Position numbers and translations under genes: made by a program. From Bog-473 sp963745175 (lineage in GTDB: Bacteria > Actinomycetota > Acidimicrobiia > Acidimicrobiales > RAAP-2), in contig CAVUWK010000008.1 of assembly GCA_963745175.1 (NCBI GenBank), positions 62,001-126,000 on the forward strand: a DNA stretch of 64,000 nucleotides. Direction: 5' to 3'. Positions 9,033-17,185 of the stretch are shown here, piece after piece (position 1 is the stretch's first letter; each line of letters opens with the position of its first letter). The notes beneath the pieces are model-generated. The model saw nothing but the letters and a program-made list of their open reading frames with translations, had not been told where the DNA came from and did no database searches.

Positions 9033-9971
9033 CTACGAGACGCCGAGCGTGGGCGGCAGCCCGTCGTGCCAGTCGGGATAGTGCGGCACCCAGCCGAGCT
9101 CGATGCGAGCGCGCTGATTGGAGACGGCCGGCTGGTCGCACATGAGGTAGGCCAGGAACTTCCCCGCGCCAACGCGGGCCAGAGCCTCCGGGACGTGACG
9201 CGGCGGACGGCCCCCGAGCAAGCGGGCGACCAACGGCATCCATTCCGAGGCCCGAGCCGGCACGTCGTCGGCCACGTTGAACACACCCGTCGGACCTTCG
9301 AGCGCCAACACGGTGGCGGCCGCCGCGTCGTCGATGTGCACCAGCCCGAAGAGCCCGCCGCCGTCGCCGGGAATGGGCAGGCGGCGCTTGGCCAACATGG
9401 TGGCGTAAAGGCCACCCGGCGCGAAGTAGGTGCCGGGGCCGTAGAAGGAGCCGTAGCGCAGCACGACGCCCTCCAGCGCCGGGTCGCCGAGCGTGGCCGT
9501 TTCGAGCGTGGCCAACGATCCGGTCAGCGTGCCGATCTGTCCCTTCGCCTCCGTCCACAAGGGGTCGCTCTCCGTGCGGACGCCAGGACCGGGTCGGTAG
9601 GCGAACGAGATGCTCTGGGCGATCACCCGCCTCGCCCCGGCTGCCCGTGCCGCCGCGACCAGCGAGCGGGCGACTTCGCTCCGCAGCCGGCTGGTCGTGT
9701 CGAAGCCGCGCTTCACCGCCAACGGGTTGGCGGATTGGGCGAGGCTCGTCAGCTGGTTGATGACGACCTCCGGCTGGGCCGCTTCAACGGCACGGCGCAG
9801 GGCGTCGGGATCGAAGGCGTCCCCGACCGCCGGAACGACTCCGGGCAACCCCAACGCGGCGACCCTTTCCTCCTGACGGGAGAACACGGTGACGGCATGT
9901 CCGTCCGACACCAACGACGTCACCAGCGGCCGACCGATGGCGCCGGTCCCTCCCGCGACGAAGATCCGCAC
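9033..9971 (-). CDS. NAD(P)-dependent epimerase/dehydratase family protein
   Basis: The N-terminus MRIFVAGGTGAIGRPLVTSL is an extended-SDR Rossmann motif (GGTGAIG). The catalytic region has Ser in AQSISFAYRPG and a later Y-rich segment (RYGSFYGPGTYF). The 312-aa length and the LFGLVHIDDAAAATVLALEG stretch fit the NAD-dependent epimerase/dehydratase (NmrA/SDR-extended) group, which acts on sugar nucleotides or related substrates. Substrate specificity is unknown. The gene is monocistronic by position, convergent with chrA and divergent from the DUF2510 gene at 10027. Confidence 0.85.
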   Translation of the reverse strand: MRIFVAGGTGAIGRPLVTSLVSDGHAVTVFSRQEERVAALGLPGVVPAVGDAFDPDALRRAVEAAQPEVVINQLTSLAQSANPLAVKRGFDTTSRLRSEVARSLVAAARAAGARRVIAQSISFAYRPGPGVRTESDPLWTEAKGQIGTLTGSLATLETATLGDPALEGVVLRYGSFYGPGTYFAPGGLYATMLAKRRLPIPGDGGGLFGLVHIDDAAAATVLALEGPTGVFNVADDVPARASEWMPLVARLLGGRPPRHVPEALARVGAGKFLAYLMCDQPAVSNQRARIELGWVPHYPDWHDGLPPTLGVS

Positions 9972-10026
9972 GCGCCCGACGCTACGCCGGCACGGAGCGG
10001 GCCTCAGGCTTTGGCAGGATGGGTGG

Positions 10027-10905
10027 GTGAGCGAGCACAGCGGCTATCCCGGCGCGCCCCCGGGGTGGTACCCCGATCCCGCCGGCGGCCCAGGCCAGCG
10101 CTGGTGGGACGGCTACGCCTGGTCGGAGGCGACCGTGCTCCCCCAGCACCCGCCGCCGCCGCCGTGGGCGGGCGCCGCGGCGCCAGAGGGGCCGGCAACG
10201 CAGGTGGCGCCCTGGGCCGTGGCATCGAATCGGCTCAGCACACACAACACGACACAGCTCGTGGACGGCGAGCGCGGCTCGGTGCCGGTGGCGCGTTTCG
10301 CGGTGGCGATGCCCGCCGTCTACTTCCTGGTCAGCCTCATCCTCCAACGCGTGAACGCCGACCAGTTGCGGTCCGCCGGCCACCAGTTCCGCATCGACTG
10401 GCACTATGCGCAGCAGGGAGGCACGCCGCCGCCGTACCACGCACCGAGCAACTCGTTGACCCCGCTCGGCCTCCTCGTCGGCGCGGTGACAGTGGTCGCC
10501 GTGATCATCGCCTGCATCTGGCAGCACCGGGCGGCATCGGCCGGTCGTGCCCTCGGCATCCCGTCCCGCCGCTCGCCGGGCTGGGGCGTCGGTTCGTGGT
10601 TCGTCCCCATCGTCAACCTGTGGATGCCCTACTCCGCCGTACGGGACTGCCTCCCACCGGACCACCCGTACCGGCGCCGCGTCTTGCACTGGTGGATCGC
10701 CTGGCTCCTCACCGGATTCCTCAGCACGGTGGCCGGCGGCACCGCCCTGTTCTCGACCGGAACGGCCCTCGTGTTGTCCATCCCCGCCGCGCTGGCCTGC
10801 CTGACGGTCATCGCCTGGGCCCCCGGGATCGTCCTGGCGATCGCCGCCTCCCATCAGGAGGCCCTGGCGCAGGAGGCGGGGCGAGCGGGGGGGCTGCGAC
10901 GCTGA
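10027..10905 (+). CDS. DUF2510 / DUF4328 membrane protein
   Basis: GTG 10027 gives a 292-aa protein. It starts with a DUF2510 motif (PPGWYPDPAG, then QRWWDGYAW), a short aromatic domain typical of actinobacterial membrane proteins. A proline-rich linker and a DUF4328-type membrane region with several helices follow. The conserved WFVPIVNLWMPY segment and the RRRVLHWW segment fit DUF4328. Its function is unknown. Upstream in-frame sequence is antisense to the epimerase gene and was excluded. About 120 bp follow before the pst operon. Confidence 0.8.
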   Translation: MSEHSGYPGAPPGWYPDPAGGPGQRWWDGYAWSEATVLPQHPPPPPWAGAAAPEGPATQVAPWAVASNRLSTHNTTQLVDGERGSVPVARFAVAMPAVYFLVSLILQRVNADQLRSAGHQFRIDWHYAQQGGTPPPYHAPSNSLTPLGLLVGAVTVVAVIIACIWQHRAASAGRALGIPSRRSPGWGVGSWFVPIVNLWMPYSAVRDCLPPDHPYRRRVLHWWIAWLLTGFLSTVAGGTALFSTGTALVLSIPAALACLTVIAWAPGIVLAIAASHQEALAQEAGRAGGLRR

Positions 10906-10950
10906 CCAGCCCAAACCGCCCAGTCACGTTGCGACAACACGAAACCTTCA

Positions 10951-11005
10951 CTTAGCGAACTGTTCACTCTGGGATTGCGCTCCTGTTGCCGGACGTTCAT
11001 CTTGT
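10951..11005 (+). promoter_or_regulatory. Pho-box-like repeats upstream of the pst operon
   Basis: The region before pstB carries GTTCA at 10962 and again at 10995, exactly 33 bp (3 x 11) apart. A related CTTCA lies at 10946, and weaker CTTAG sequence begins at 10951 in the same 11-bp phase. Actinobacterial PhoP operators are built from 11-bp direct repeats starting GTTCA. The position, 20-70 bp upstream of the first phosphate-transport gene, fits phosphate-starvation control. The intermediate units are poor matches, so this is a moderate-confidence inference. Confidence 0.45.
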
Positions 11006-11023
11006 CTGGCTACGTTCCTGGAA

Positions 11024-11884
11024 GTGGCTGACGGCGATATCACCGAGGCGCGTCTCAATCCCGTGACGACAGAGGTCCGGTCCGAAGTGGACCAGGCGCT
11101 TCTGGCCCTCGATCCCGACGCGTCCCGCCCTGAATGCGTGATGCGCTCGGTCAACCTGAACCTGGGCTTCTCGGGGCGGACCGTCCTCAACGACGTCAAC
11201 GTGGATCTGAAGCGGGGCTCGATCACCGCGCTGATCGGGCCGACCGGATCGGGCAAGTCGACCTTCCTGCGCACCCTCAACCGGATGAACGACCGCGTGC
11301 CCGGCTTCATGCGCGAAGGTGACGTCACGCTCGACGACGAGAGTCTGTGGGCGCAGCACGTCGACCTGCTCACGCTGCGCCGACGCGTCGGCATGCTGTT
11401 CCAGCGCCCAAACCCGTTCCCGATGTCGATCAGGGACAACGTGGTCGCAGGCGTCAAAGCGCACCGCATCGCCAAGGGCAAGCAGCTCGACGTCGTCTGC
11501 GAGCGCCGGCTCACCGAGGTCGGGCTGTGGGATGCCGTCAAGGACCGGTTGAACGACTCGCCCTTCCGGCTCTCCGGGGGGCAACAACAACTGCTGTGCC
11601 TGGCTCGAGCGCTGGCGGTCGGACCGGAGGTCTTGCTGCTCGACGAACCGACGTCGTCACTGGACCCGGTCACCACCGAGTCGATTGAGGCGCTGCTCAA
11701 GACACTGGCGGGGGCGCTCACCTTGATCGTGGTGACACACAACCTCGGCCAGGCAATGCGCGTCTCGCAGCAAACGATGTTCTTCTACCAGGGAGCGCTC
11801 GTCGAGTACGGGGCGACGGATGACCTGTTCAACAGGCCGTCGCATTCCGACACCGAGCGCTACGTCACGGGACGGATGGGGTAG
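11024..11884 (+). CDS. pstB: Phosphate ABC transporter ATP-binding protein
   Basis: The 286-aa ABC ATPase has Walker A GPTGSGKST, a PstB-type Q-loop region (FQRPNPFPMSIRDNV), signature LSGGQQQ and Walker B LLLDEPTSSLDP followed by VTHN. The FQRPNPFP segment is diagnostic of PstB, which powers high-affinity phosphate import through PstCA. Unlike most PstBs (LSGGQQQRLC, DEPCSALDP), this one reads LSGGQQQLLC and DEPTSSLDP, so it is a divergent member. It also has an N-terminal extension of about 40 residues. The start is GTG 11024. It precedes pstS, pstC and pstA, an unusual gene order. Confidence 0.9.
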   Translation: MADGDITEARLNPVTTEVRSEVDQALLALDPDASRPECVMRSVNLNLGFSGRTVLNDVNVDLKRGSITALIGPTGSGKSTFLRTLNRMNDRVPGFMREGDVTLDDESLWAQHVDLLTLRRRVGMLFQRPNPFPMSIRDNVVAGVKAHRIAKGKQLDVVCERRLTEVGLWDAVKDRLNDSPFRLSGGQQQLLCLARALAVGPEVLLLDEPTSSLDPVTTESIEALLKTLAGALTLIVVTHNLGQAMRVSQQTMFFYQGALVEYGATDDLFNRPSHSDTERYVTGRMG

Positions 11885-11895
11885 GCGACGGGTCC

Positions 11896-11921
11896 GGACT
11901 CCCCGAAGAACGCCGGAGTCC
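11896..11921 (+). other. Short hairpin between pstB and pstS
   Basis: GGACTCC at 11896-11902 pairs perfectly with GGAGTCC at 11915-11921 across a 12-nt loop. It lies 12 bp after the pstB stop and has no U-tract. It could act as an mRNA processing or attenuation signal that sets pstS expression apart from pstB. A chance hairpin in high-GC DNA is possible. Confidence 0.3.
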
Positions 11922-11997
11922 CGCGAACAACACAAGCCACATCAACCGGATCAATCAGAGCAACACCAACCACACCCACATCACAAGGAGAGAACCT

Positions 11998-13119
11998 GTG
12001 ACAAAACTCATGAGAGCGACGCGATTGAAGCGAGGGGTGATCGCTGTCGCAGCGGCTGCACTCGCGCTGAGCTCGGTCGTCCTCAGCACCGCCGCGTCGG
12101 CCGCCAAGCTGCCCTCCGGCGGCGTGGAGAAGCCGGCCGGCGGCCAGGTGACGGAGACCGGGAGCACCCTCCTCTACCCACTCTTCAACCTGTGGGCGAG
12201 CGGGTACAACGAGAAGTACTCGAACACCACCATTCAGACTGCAGCGACGGGGTCCGGCACCGGCATCTCGGATGCCACCAACGGGACGATCGACGTCGGC
12301 GCCTCTGACGCCTACCTGTCACCGGCCAATGTCCAGGCCAGCCCGCACCTGAAGAACATCCCGCTGTCGATCTCGGCCCAGATGGTGGCGTACAACATCC
12401 CGGGCGTCACGGCGCACCTGAAGCTGAGCGGGAAGCTGCTGTCACAGATCTACTCAGGCACCGTGACCAACTGGAACGCTTCGCAGATCGCCAGCGCCAA
12501 CCCCGGGGTGACGCTGCCCAACCTGCCGATCGTCACGTTGCACCGGTCGGACAGCAGCGGTGACACATTCCTGTTCACCACCTACCTGTCCAAGGCCGAC
12601 CCGTCGGGTTGGGGTGCCAAGATCGGCTTCAACACGACCGTCCCGTGGCCGAACGCGCCGGGTGCGCTGGGCGAGAACGGCAACTCGGGCATGGTCTCGG
12701 GCTGCAAGGCCACGCCGGGCTGCGTCGCCTACATCGGCATCAGCTACCTGACCCAGGTCCTGCAGGCCGGCCTCAGCTATGCCGCACTCGGCAACGCCAA
12801 GGGCCAGTACGTCCTGCCGACACAGGCGGCAATCGCCGCCGAGGCCGCCGGCTTCGTGAAGAAGACCCCGGCCAACGGGACCATCTCCCTCATCTACGGC
12901 CCCATCAGCGACGGCTACCCGATCGTCAACTACGAGTACGCCATCGTGTCGAACGACCAGTCGTCCTCGTCGGATGCCAAGAACATCCGGTCCGTGCTCG
13001 AGTGGGCGGTCAACCCGAAGCAGGGCTCGGCGACCTCGTTCCTGTCGCAGGTGAACTTCCTGCCGCTGCCGGCCAAGGTCGTGGCGCAATCGGTCAAGCA
13101 GATCCTGAGCATCAAGTAG
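11998..13119 (+). CDS. pstS: Phosphate ABC transporter substrate-binding protein
   Basis: The start is GTG 11998, six bases after an AAGGAG ribosome binding site. The 373-aa product has a Sec signal peptide with a basic N-terminus, an alanine-rich core and probable cleavage after STAASA. No lipobox cysteine is seen, so it may be released or held by other means. The mature part shows PstS hallmarks: ETGSTLLYPLF, ATGSGTGISD and GASDAYL in the phosphate-binding loops, and HRSDSSGDTFLFTTYL. It binds periplasmic/extracellular phosphate for the PstCA channel. It is the second gene of a four-gene operon. Confidence 0.92.
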   Translation: MTKLMRATRLKRGVIAVAAAALALSSVVLSTAASAAKLPSGGVEKPAGGQVTETGSTLLYPLFNLWASGYNEKYSNTTIQTAATGSGTGISDATNGTIDVGASDAYLSPANVQASPHLKNIPLSISAQMVAYNIPGVTAHLKLSGKLLSQIYSGTVTNWNASQIASANPGVTLPNLPIVTLHRSDSSGDTFLFTTYLSKADPSGWGAKIGFNTTVPWPNAPGALGENGNSGMVSGCKATPGCVAYIGISYLTQVLQAGLSYAALGNAKGQYVLPTQAAIAAEAAGFVKKTPANGTISLIYGPISDGYPIVNYEYAIVSNDQSSSSDAKNIRSVLEWAVNPKQGSATSFLSQVNFLPLPAKVVAQSVKQILSIK

Positions 13120-13121
13120 CG

Positions 13122-14210
13122 ATGGCAACCGTCGGCGGCGTGGCGGGGCGTGTCCCCGCCACGCCGCAAGCGGGCTCGATAGGCAAGCCCCCGCTGCCCC
13201 GGCGGGTGCTGGACTTCGCCCGCCGAAACGAGGAGCACGCCTGGCGCAGCTCGGCCTGGATCGCCGTGTTGTTGCCGCTGGCGGCGCTCGTGTTCGCCGT
13301 CTCGGTGCTGGCCGTCAAGGCATGGCCGGCCATCCGCGTCAACGGCTGGTATTTCCTCTACGGGCGCAACTGGACGTACGGCAACGGGTACGGCACCATC
13401 GTCCACACCCACGGCGTGGCCCATCCGATGGGGGCCCAATTCGGCGCCTGGGCGATCATCTGGGGGACGCTGGTCTCCTCCCTCATCGCCATCGCCATCG
13501 CCGTGCCGCTCTCCATCGGCGCCGCCTTCGCGCTGACCGAGCGGATGCCGACGTGGATCTCGAAGCCCCTGGGCTTCACCATCGAGATCCTGGCGGGAAT
13601 CCCGAGCGTGGTCATCGGCCTGTGGGGCATCCTCACCTTCGGCCCGTGGCTGGCCAAGAACGTCTTCCCGCCCATCGCCAACAACATGCCCGACGTCCCG
13701 GTGCTGCGGTACTTCCGGAACCCGACCGGCACCGGCGAAGGCCTCCTGGCCGCCGGCATCGTGCTCGCCCTGATGATCGTCCCCATCATCGCCTCGACCA
13801 CCCGCGACCTGTTCCAGCAGGTGCCCCCGCTCCCCAAGGAGGGGGCGTCCGCGCTCGGCATGACCGACTGGGAGGTGGCGAACAAGGTGACGCTCCCATG
13901 GGTGCGCTCCGGCATCATCGGCGCCACCGTGCTCGGCCTCGGGCGGGCGCTGGGCGAGACCATCGCCATCGCCATGATCGGCGGTGCCTCGCTCCACATC
14001 CCGCCGACGATCTACCTCCCGTTCACGACGGTGGCGGCCACCATCCTCACGCAGCTCGACGGCGCCCTCAGCGACGGCACGGGCTTCGCCGTGGCCACGC
14101 TGGCCGAGCTGGCTCTCGTGCTGGCGGTCATTTCGGTCGGGGTCAACCTGATCGCCCGCACGATCATCAGGCGGACAGGGCGCGTGGACGCTCCGGTCGG
14201 GGGCGCCTGA
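13122..14210 (+). CDS. pstC: Phosphate ABC transporter permease PstC
   Basis: ATG 13122 follows the pstS stop by 2 bp. The 362-aa protein has six or so hydrophobic helices and the ABC-permease EAA-loop region (KEGASALGMTDWEVANKVTL), followed by a RALGETIAIAM segment, as in PstC. A large loop between helices (residues about 75-110) is typical of PstC. With PstA it forms the transmembrane channel of the high-affinity phosphate importer. The stop overlaps the pstA start in TGATG. Confidence 0.92.
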   Translation: MATVGGVAGRVPATPQAGSIGKPPLPRRVLDFARRNEEHAWRSSAWIAVLLPLAALVFAVSVLAVKAWPAIRVNGWYFLYGRNWTYGNGYGTIVHTHGVAHPMGAQFGAWAIIWGTLVSSLIAIAIAVPLSIGAAFALTERMPTWISKPLGFTIEILAGIPSVVIGLWGILTFGPWLAKNVFPPIANNMPDVPVLRYFRNPTGTGEGLLAAGIVLALMIVPIIASTTRDLFQQVPPLPKEGASALGMTDWEVANKVTLPWVRSGIIGATVLGLGRALGETIAIAMIGGASLHIPPTIYLPFTTVAATILTQLDGALSDGTGFAVATLAELALVLAVISVGVNLIARTIIRRTGRVDAPVGGA

Positions 14211-15229
14211 TGGCGTCCACCACGCTGGCCGGCGGACCCACCACACGCCGCCGCCGCGTCTCGACCGTCACCTGGCGGGGCCTCACCTACCTGGCACTGA
14301 TCCTGATCATGGCCCCTGCCGCCTGGCTACTGCTGGGCGTCGTGGTCCGGGCCTGGTCGCACTGGCAGTGGAGCGTCCTGTGGACCCAGCTCACCCCCAC
14401 CGGGGGTGGCCTACGGGACCAGATTCTCGGCACCCTGATCCTCATGGTGGGCGTCTTCATCATCGCCGGCATCATCGGCGTGTTGGCCGGCATCCACCTG
14501 GCCGAGTTCACCCAGCCGAAGAAGATCGGCGGACGGCTCAGCGGCCCGCTCCGCACCGCCTCGGACATCCTGTCGGGCTTTCCATCCATCGTGCTCGGCT
14601 ACGTGGGCTACGTGGCGCTCGTCGTCGGCCTCCACTGGGGCTTCTCGCTCGCCTCGGCGCTGATCATCCTGTCCATCATGGTGATCCCCTACATCGCCAA
14701 GACCACCGAGAACTCGCTCCGCCAGGTGCCGACGGGCTACCGGGAGGGCGCGGCCGCCCTGGGCATGTCGGCTGGCTACGGCCTGCGCAAGGTCGTGCTG
14801 AAGAGCGCCCTGCCTGGCATCACCACCGGACTCCTCCTGGCCCTGGCCATCGCCTGTGGCGAAACGGCGCCCCTGATCTACACGGCCGGATTCTCCAACA
14901 CGCTGCCGCACTCGCTGACCCACGCGCAGTTCCCCTACCTGACCTACGTGGTGTTCACCTACTACAACGATCCTTCGGTGCAGAAGCACTACATCTCCTA
15001 CGACGCCGCGCTCATTCTGATCGTCATCGTCCTCCTCCTGTTGGTGGCGAGCCGCGTCGTCGTGGCCCGCACCCAACGACACTCCGAGAGCGCCCCCCAG
15101 GGCCAACGTGGCTTCTTCACCCGCTTTCGCGGCGTGACGAACGTAGTCTCCCCCACGGCGCCCGGTGGCGTCACGCCGGACGACGAGCCGGGGCAGGAAC
15201 CCGACCTCGGCACCTTTCCGCAGCACTAG
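14210..15229 (+). CDS. pstA: Phosphate ABC transporter permease PstA
   Basis: ATG 14210 overlaps the pstC stop by one base. The 339-aa protein carries the PstA EAA-loop signature (REGAAALGMSAGYGLRKVVL) and an ACGETAPLIYTAGF segment that is highly characteristic of PstA. About six membrane helices are visible. A 40-residue hydrophilic C-terminal tail rich in Pro, Gly and acidic residues is longer than usual. This is the last gene of the phosphate operon; no phoU follows in the window. Confidence 0.92.
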   Translation: MASTTLAGGPTTRRRRVSTVTWRGLTYLALILIMAPAAWLLLGVVVRAWSHWQWSVLWTQLTPTGGGLRDQILGTLILMVGVFIIAGIIGVLAGIHLAEFTQPKKIGGRLSGPLRTASDILSGFPSIVLGYVGYVALVVGLHWGFSLASALIILSIMVIPYIAKTTENSLRQVPTGYREGAAALGMSAGYGLRKVVLKSALPGITTGLLLALAIACGETAPLIYTAGFSNTLPHSLTHAQFPYLTYVVFTYYNDPSVQKHYISYDAALILIVIVLLLLVASRVVVARTQRHSESAPQGQRGFFTRFRGVTNVVSPTAPGGVTPDDEPGQEPDLGTFPQH

Positions 15230-15275
15230 CCGTCGTCCCCCCACGACCCGGCGGCAGCCCACGGATTCTTGTCGT

Positions 15276-15303
15276 CCGGTGCCACCTTCTAAGGTGGCGC
15301 CGG
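15276..15303 (+). terminator. Hairpin after the pst operon
   Basis: CCGGTGCCACC (from 15276) can pair with GGTGGCGCCGG (to 15303), with one G-T pair and a 6-nt loop. It lies 46 bp after pstA and 33 bp before the next gene. There is no U-run, so it may be a structure-only terminator of the kind often seen in high-GC actinobacteria. Confidence 0.5.
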
Positions 15304-15336
15304 AGTTGCAGCACGACCCGGCGACAAGGAGGAACG

Positions 15337-15909
15337 TTGAGCGCAGGACCTGAATGGGGCCCCCTGGCCCGGCTCGCAGGCGTGTGGGAAGGCCAGCAGG
15401 GCGAGGACGTGGCCTACACGAACGAGGACGGGAAGATCGGCCTGACCCCGTTCCGCGAGCACATCGATTTCAAGCCGTTCGGCCCGGTGGAGAACGGGAG
15501 CCAGGTGCTCTACGGCCTGGACTACCGCATGGCGGCGTGGCGGGGCACGGAGGAGAACCCGTTCCACACCGAGGTCGGGTACTGGCTCTGGGACGCCCGC
15601 GACAGCGAGGTGGTCCGCGGCTTCCTCATCCCGCGGGGTTCCGCCGTCGTGGCGGGCGCCGTGGTGGCGCCCGATGCCACCACCTTCACCCTGGAGGCGA
15701 ACGTCGGCAGCCAGACCTACGGCATTCTGTCGAACAACTGGCTGGACAAGAACGCCCAAACCATCCGGTACGAAGTGACCGTCGACACCAGCGTCGACGG
15801 GGAGTACTCCTACTCGGAGACGACGGTGATCCACCACGCCAGGATGCCCGAGCAGCTGGTCCACACCGACAGCAACACGCTGAAGCGGATCGCCGACGCC
15901 CAGGCGTGA
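15337..15909 (+). CDS. FABP-like / nitrobindin-type beta-barrel protein
   Basis: I chose TTG 15337 because it sits four bases after AAGGAGGAA, a very strong ribosome binding site. The 190-aa product opens with LAGVWEGQQGEDVAY, resembling the GxWxGxG strand of heme-binding nitrobindins and actinobacterial 'FABP family' proteins. Alternating hydrophobic strands and conserved aromatic positions (EENPFHTEVGYWLWD) follow. Nitrobindins bind heme b through a C-terminal His; here IHHARMPEQLVHTD supplies candidates. The family assignment is moderate; a lipid-binding role is also possible. It heads the acyl-CoA dehydrogenase gene by 51 bp. Confidence 0.65.
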   Translation: MSAGPEWGPLARLAGVWEGQQGEDVAYTNEDGKIGLTPFREHIDFKPFGPVENGSQVLYGLDYRMAAWRGTEENPFHTEVGYWLWDARDSEVVRGFLIPRGSAVVAGAVVAPDATTFTLEANVGSQTYGILSNNWLDKNAQTIRYEVTVDTSVDGEYSYSETTVIHHARMPEQLVHTDSNTLKRIADAQA

Positions 15910-15960
15910 CCAGTAGGGTCGGCACCGGCGGGGGTCGTCGAGGCCGCAGGGAGGCACGTC

Positions 15961-17184
15961 ATGTTCGAGTGGTCCGAAGAGCAGCTGGCCATCCGCGACG
16001 CGGTCCGGCGCTTCGTCGAGGAAGAGATCAAGCCGAACGTCGAGGAGCTCGAGCACGGTGACACCCCGCCGTACGAGGTGATCCGCAAGCTGTACCGGAC
16101 CTTCGGCCTCGACGCCTTGGCCCGGGATTCCTTCAAGCGGGCGCTCGAGCGCAAGACGTCGGGTGCGCCGACCTCCGAGCGCTCCGAGGGCGGCGGCAAC
16201 GCCGCCATGACCCTCATCCCCATCATCGAGCTGTGCCACTACTGCCCGGGCATCGTCACCGCCCTCGGGGTCAGCACCGGCCTGGCCGGCGGCACCATCA
16301 TGAAGGGCGGGACCCCGGCCCAGATGGAGCGCTGGGGACTCGACCTCATGACACTGGACAAGGTCGGGGCGTGGGCCATCACGGAGCCCGACTCGGGGTC
16401 CGACGCGCTCGGCGGGATGAAGTCGTCGGCGCTCCGGGACGGCGACGAGTACGTGCTCAACGGGAACAAGACGTTCATCACCAACGGTCCCTACGCGGAC
16501 ACGATCGTCTTCTACGCCAAGCTCGACGACGGCAGCGACACGGCGCTGCGCCAGCGCCCCGTCCTGACCTTCATCCTCGACCGCGGCATGCCCGGGCTCG
16601 AGCAGTCCAAGCCCTTCCGCAAGATGGGCCTGCACTCGTCTCCGACGGGCGAGCTCTTCCTCACCGATGTACGGGTCGGCAAGGATCGCCTGCTGGGCGA
16701 GACGGAGGGCACGCCGGGCGGCAGCGAGGGGCGCGAGAGCGCCAAGGGGAACTTCGTGACCGAGCGGGCCGGCGTCGCCGCCATGTCACTCGGCCTCATT
16801 GAGGAGTGCCTGAAGCTCTCGGTGCAGTACGCCAAGGACCGTCTCCTGTGGGAGCGGCCCATTGCGGAGTTCCAACTCATCCAGCTGAAGCTGGCCCGGA
16901 TGGAGATCGCACGACTCAACGTCGAGAACCTCGTGTTCCGCCACATTGAGATGAGCTCGGCCGGCAAGAACCTGACCCTCGCCGAGGCCTCGGCCATGAA
17001 GCTCTACTCGGCTCAGGCCGCGTCGGAGGTCGCCATGGAGGCCGTCCAGCTCTTCGGCGGCAACGGGTACATGTCCGAGTTCCGGGTGGAGCAGCTGGCG
17101 CGCGACGCCAAGGTGTTCCAGATCTACGCCGGAACGGACGAGATCCAGGTGACCCACATCGCCCGCGACCTCCTCGGCCGCTGA
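15961..17184 (+). CDS. Acyl-CoA dehydrogenase family protein
   Basis: The 407-aa protein has the ACAD N-terminal helical domain, a FAD/substrate middle domain (WAITEPDSGSDALGG; NGNKTFITNG) and a C-terminal domain ending FGGNGYMSEFRVEQLARD and YAGTDEIQ. ACADs introduce an alpha,beta double bond into acyl-CoA thioesters using FAD. The canonical catalytic Glu (YEGT) is Ala390 here, so the base may instead be Glu268 in the VTERAG segment, the helix-G position used by isovaleryl-CoA and long-chain enzymes. It is followed with 1-bp spacing by an M20 peptidase, then an SDR and a NIPSNAP-like gene, suggesting a catabolic operon. Confidence 0.9.
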   Translation: MFEWSEEQLAIRDAVRRFVEEEIKPNVEELEHGDTPPYEVIRKLYRTFGLDALARDSFKRALERKTSGAPTSERSEGGGNAAMTLIPIIELCHYCPGIVTALGVSTGLAGGTIMKGGTPAQMERWGLDLMTLDKVGAWAITEPDSGSDALGGMKSSALRDGDEYVLNGNKTFITNGPYADTIVFYAKLDDGSDTALRQRPVLTFILDRGMPGLEQSKPFRKMGLHSSPTGELFLTDVRVGKDRLLGETEGTPGGSEGRESAKGNFVTERAGVAAMSLGLIEECLKLSVQYAKDRLLWERPIAEFQLIQLKLARMEIARLNVENLVFRHIEMSSAGKNLTLAEASAMKLYSAQAASEVAMEAVQLFGGNGYMSEFRVEQLARDAKVFQIYAGTDEIQVTHIARDLLGR

Positions 17185-17185
17185 C

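Noticed and set aside
12930..14246. Long minus-strand open frame opposite pstC
   Set aside because: A high-GC antisense shadow of an unmistakable permease gene.
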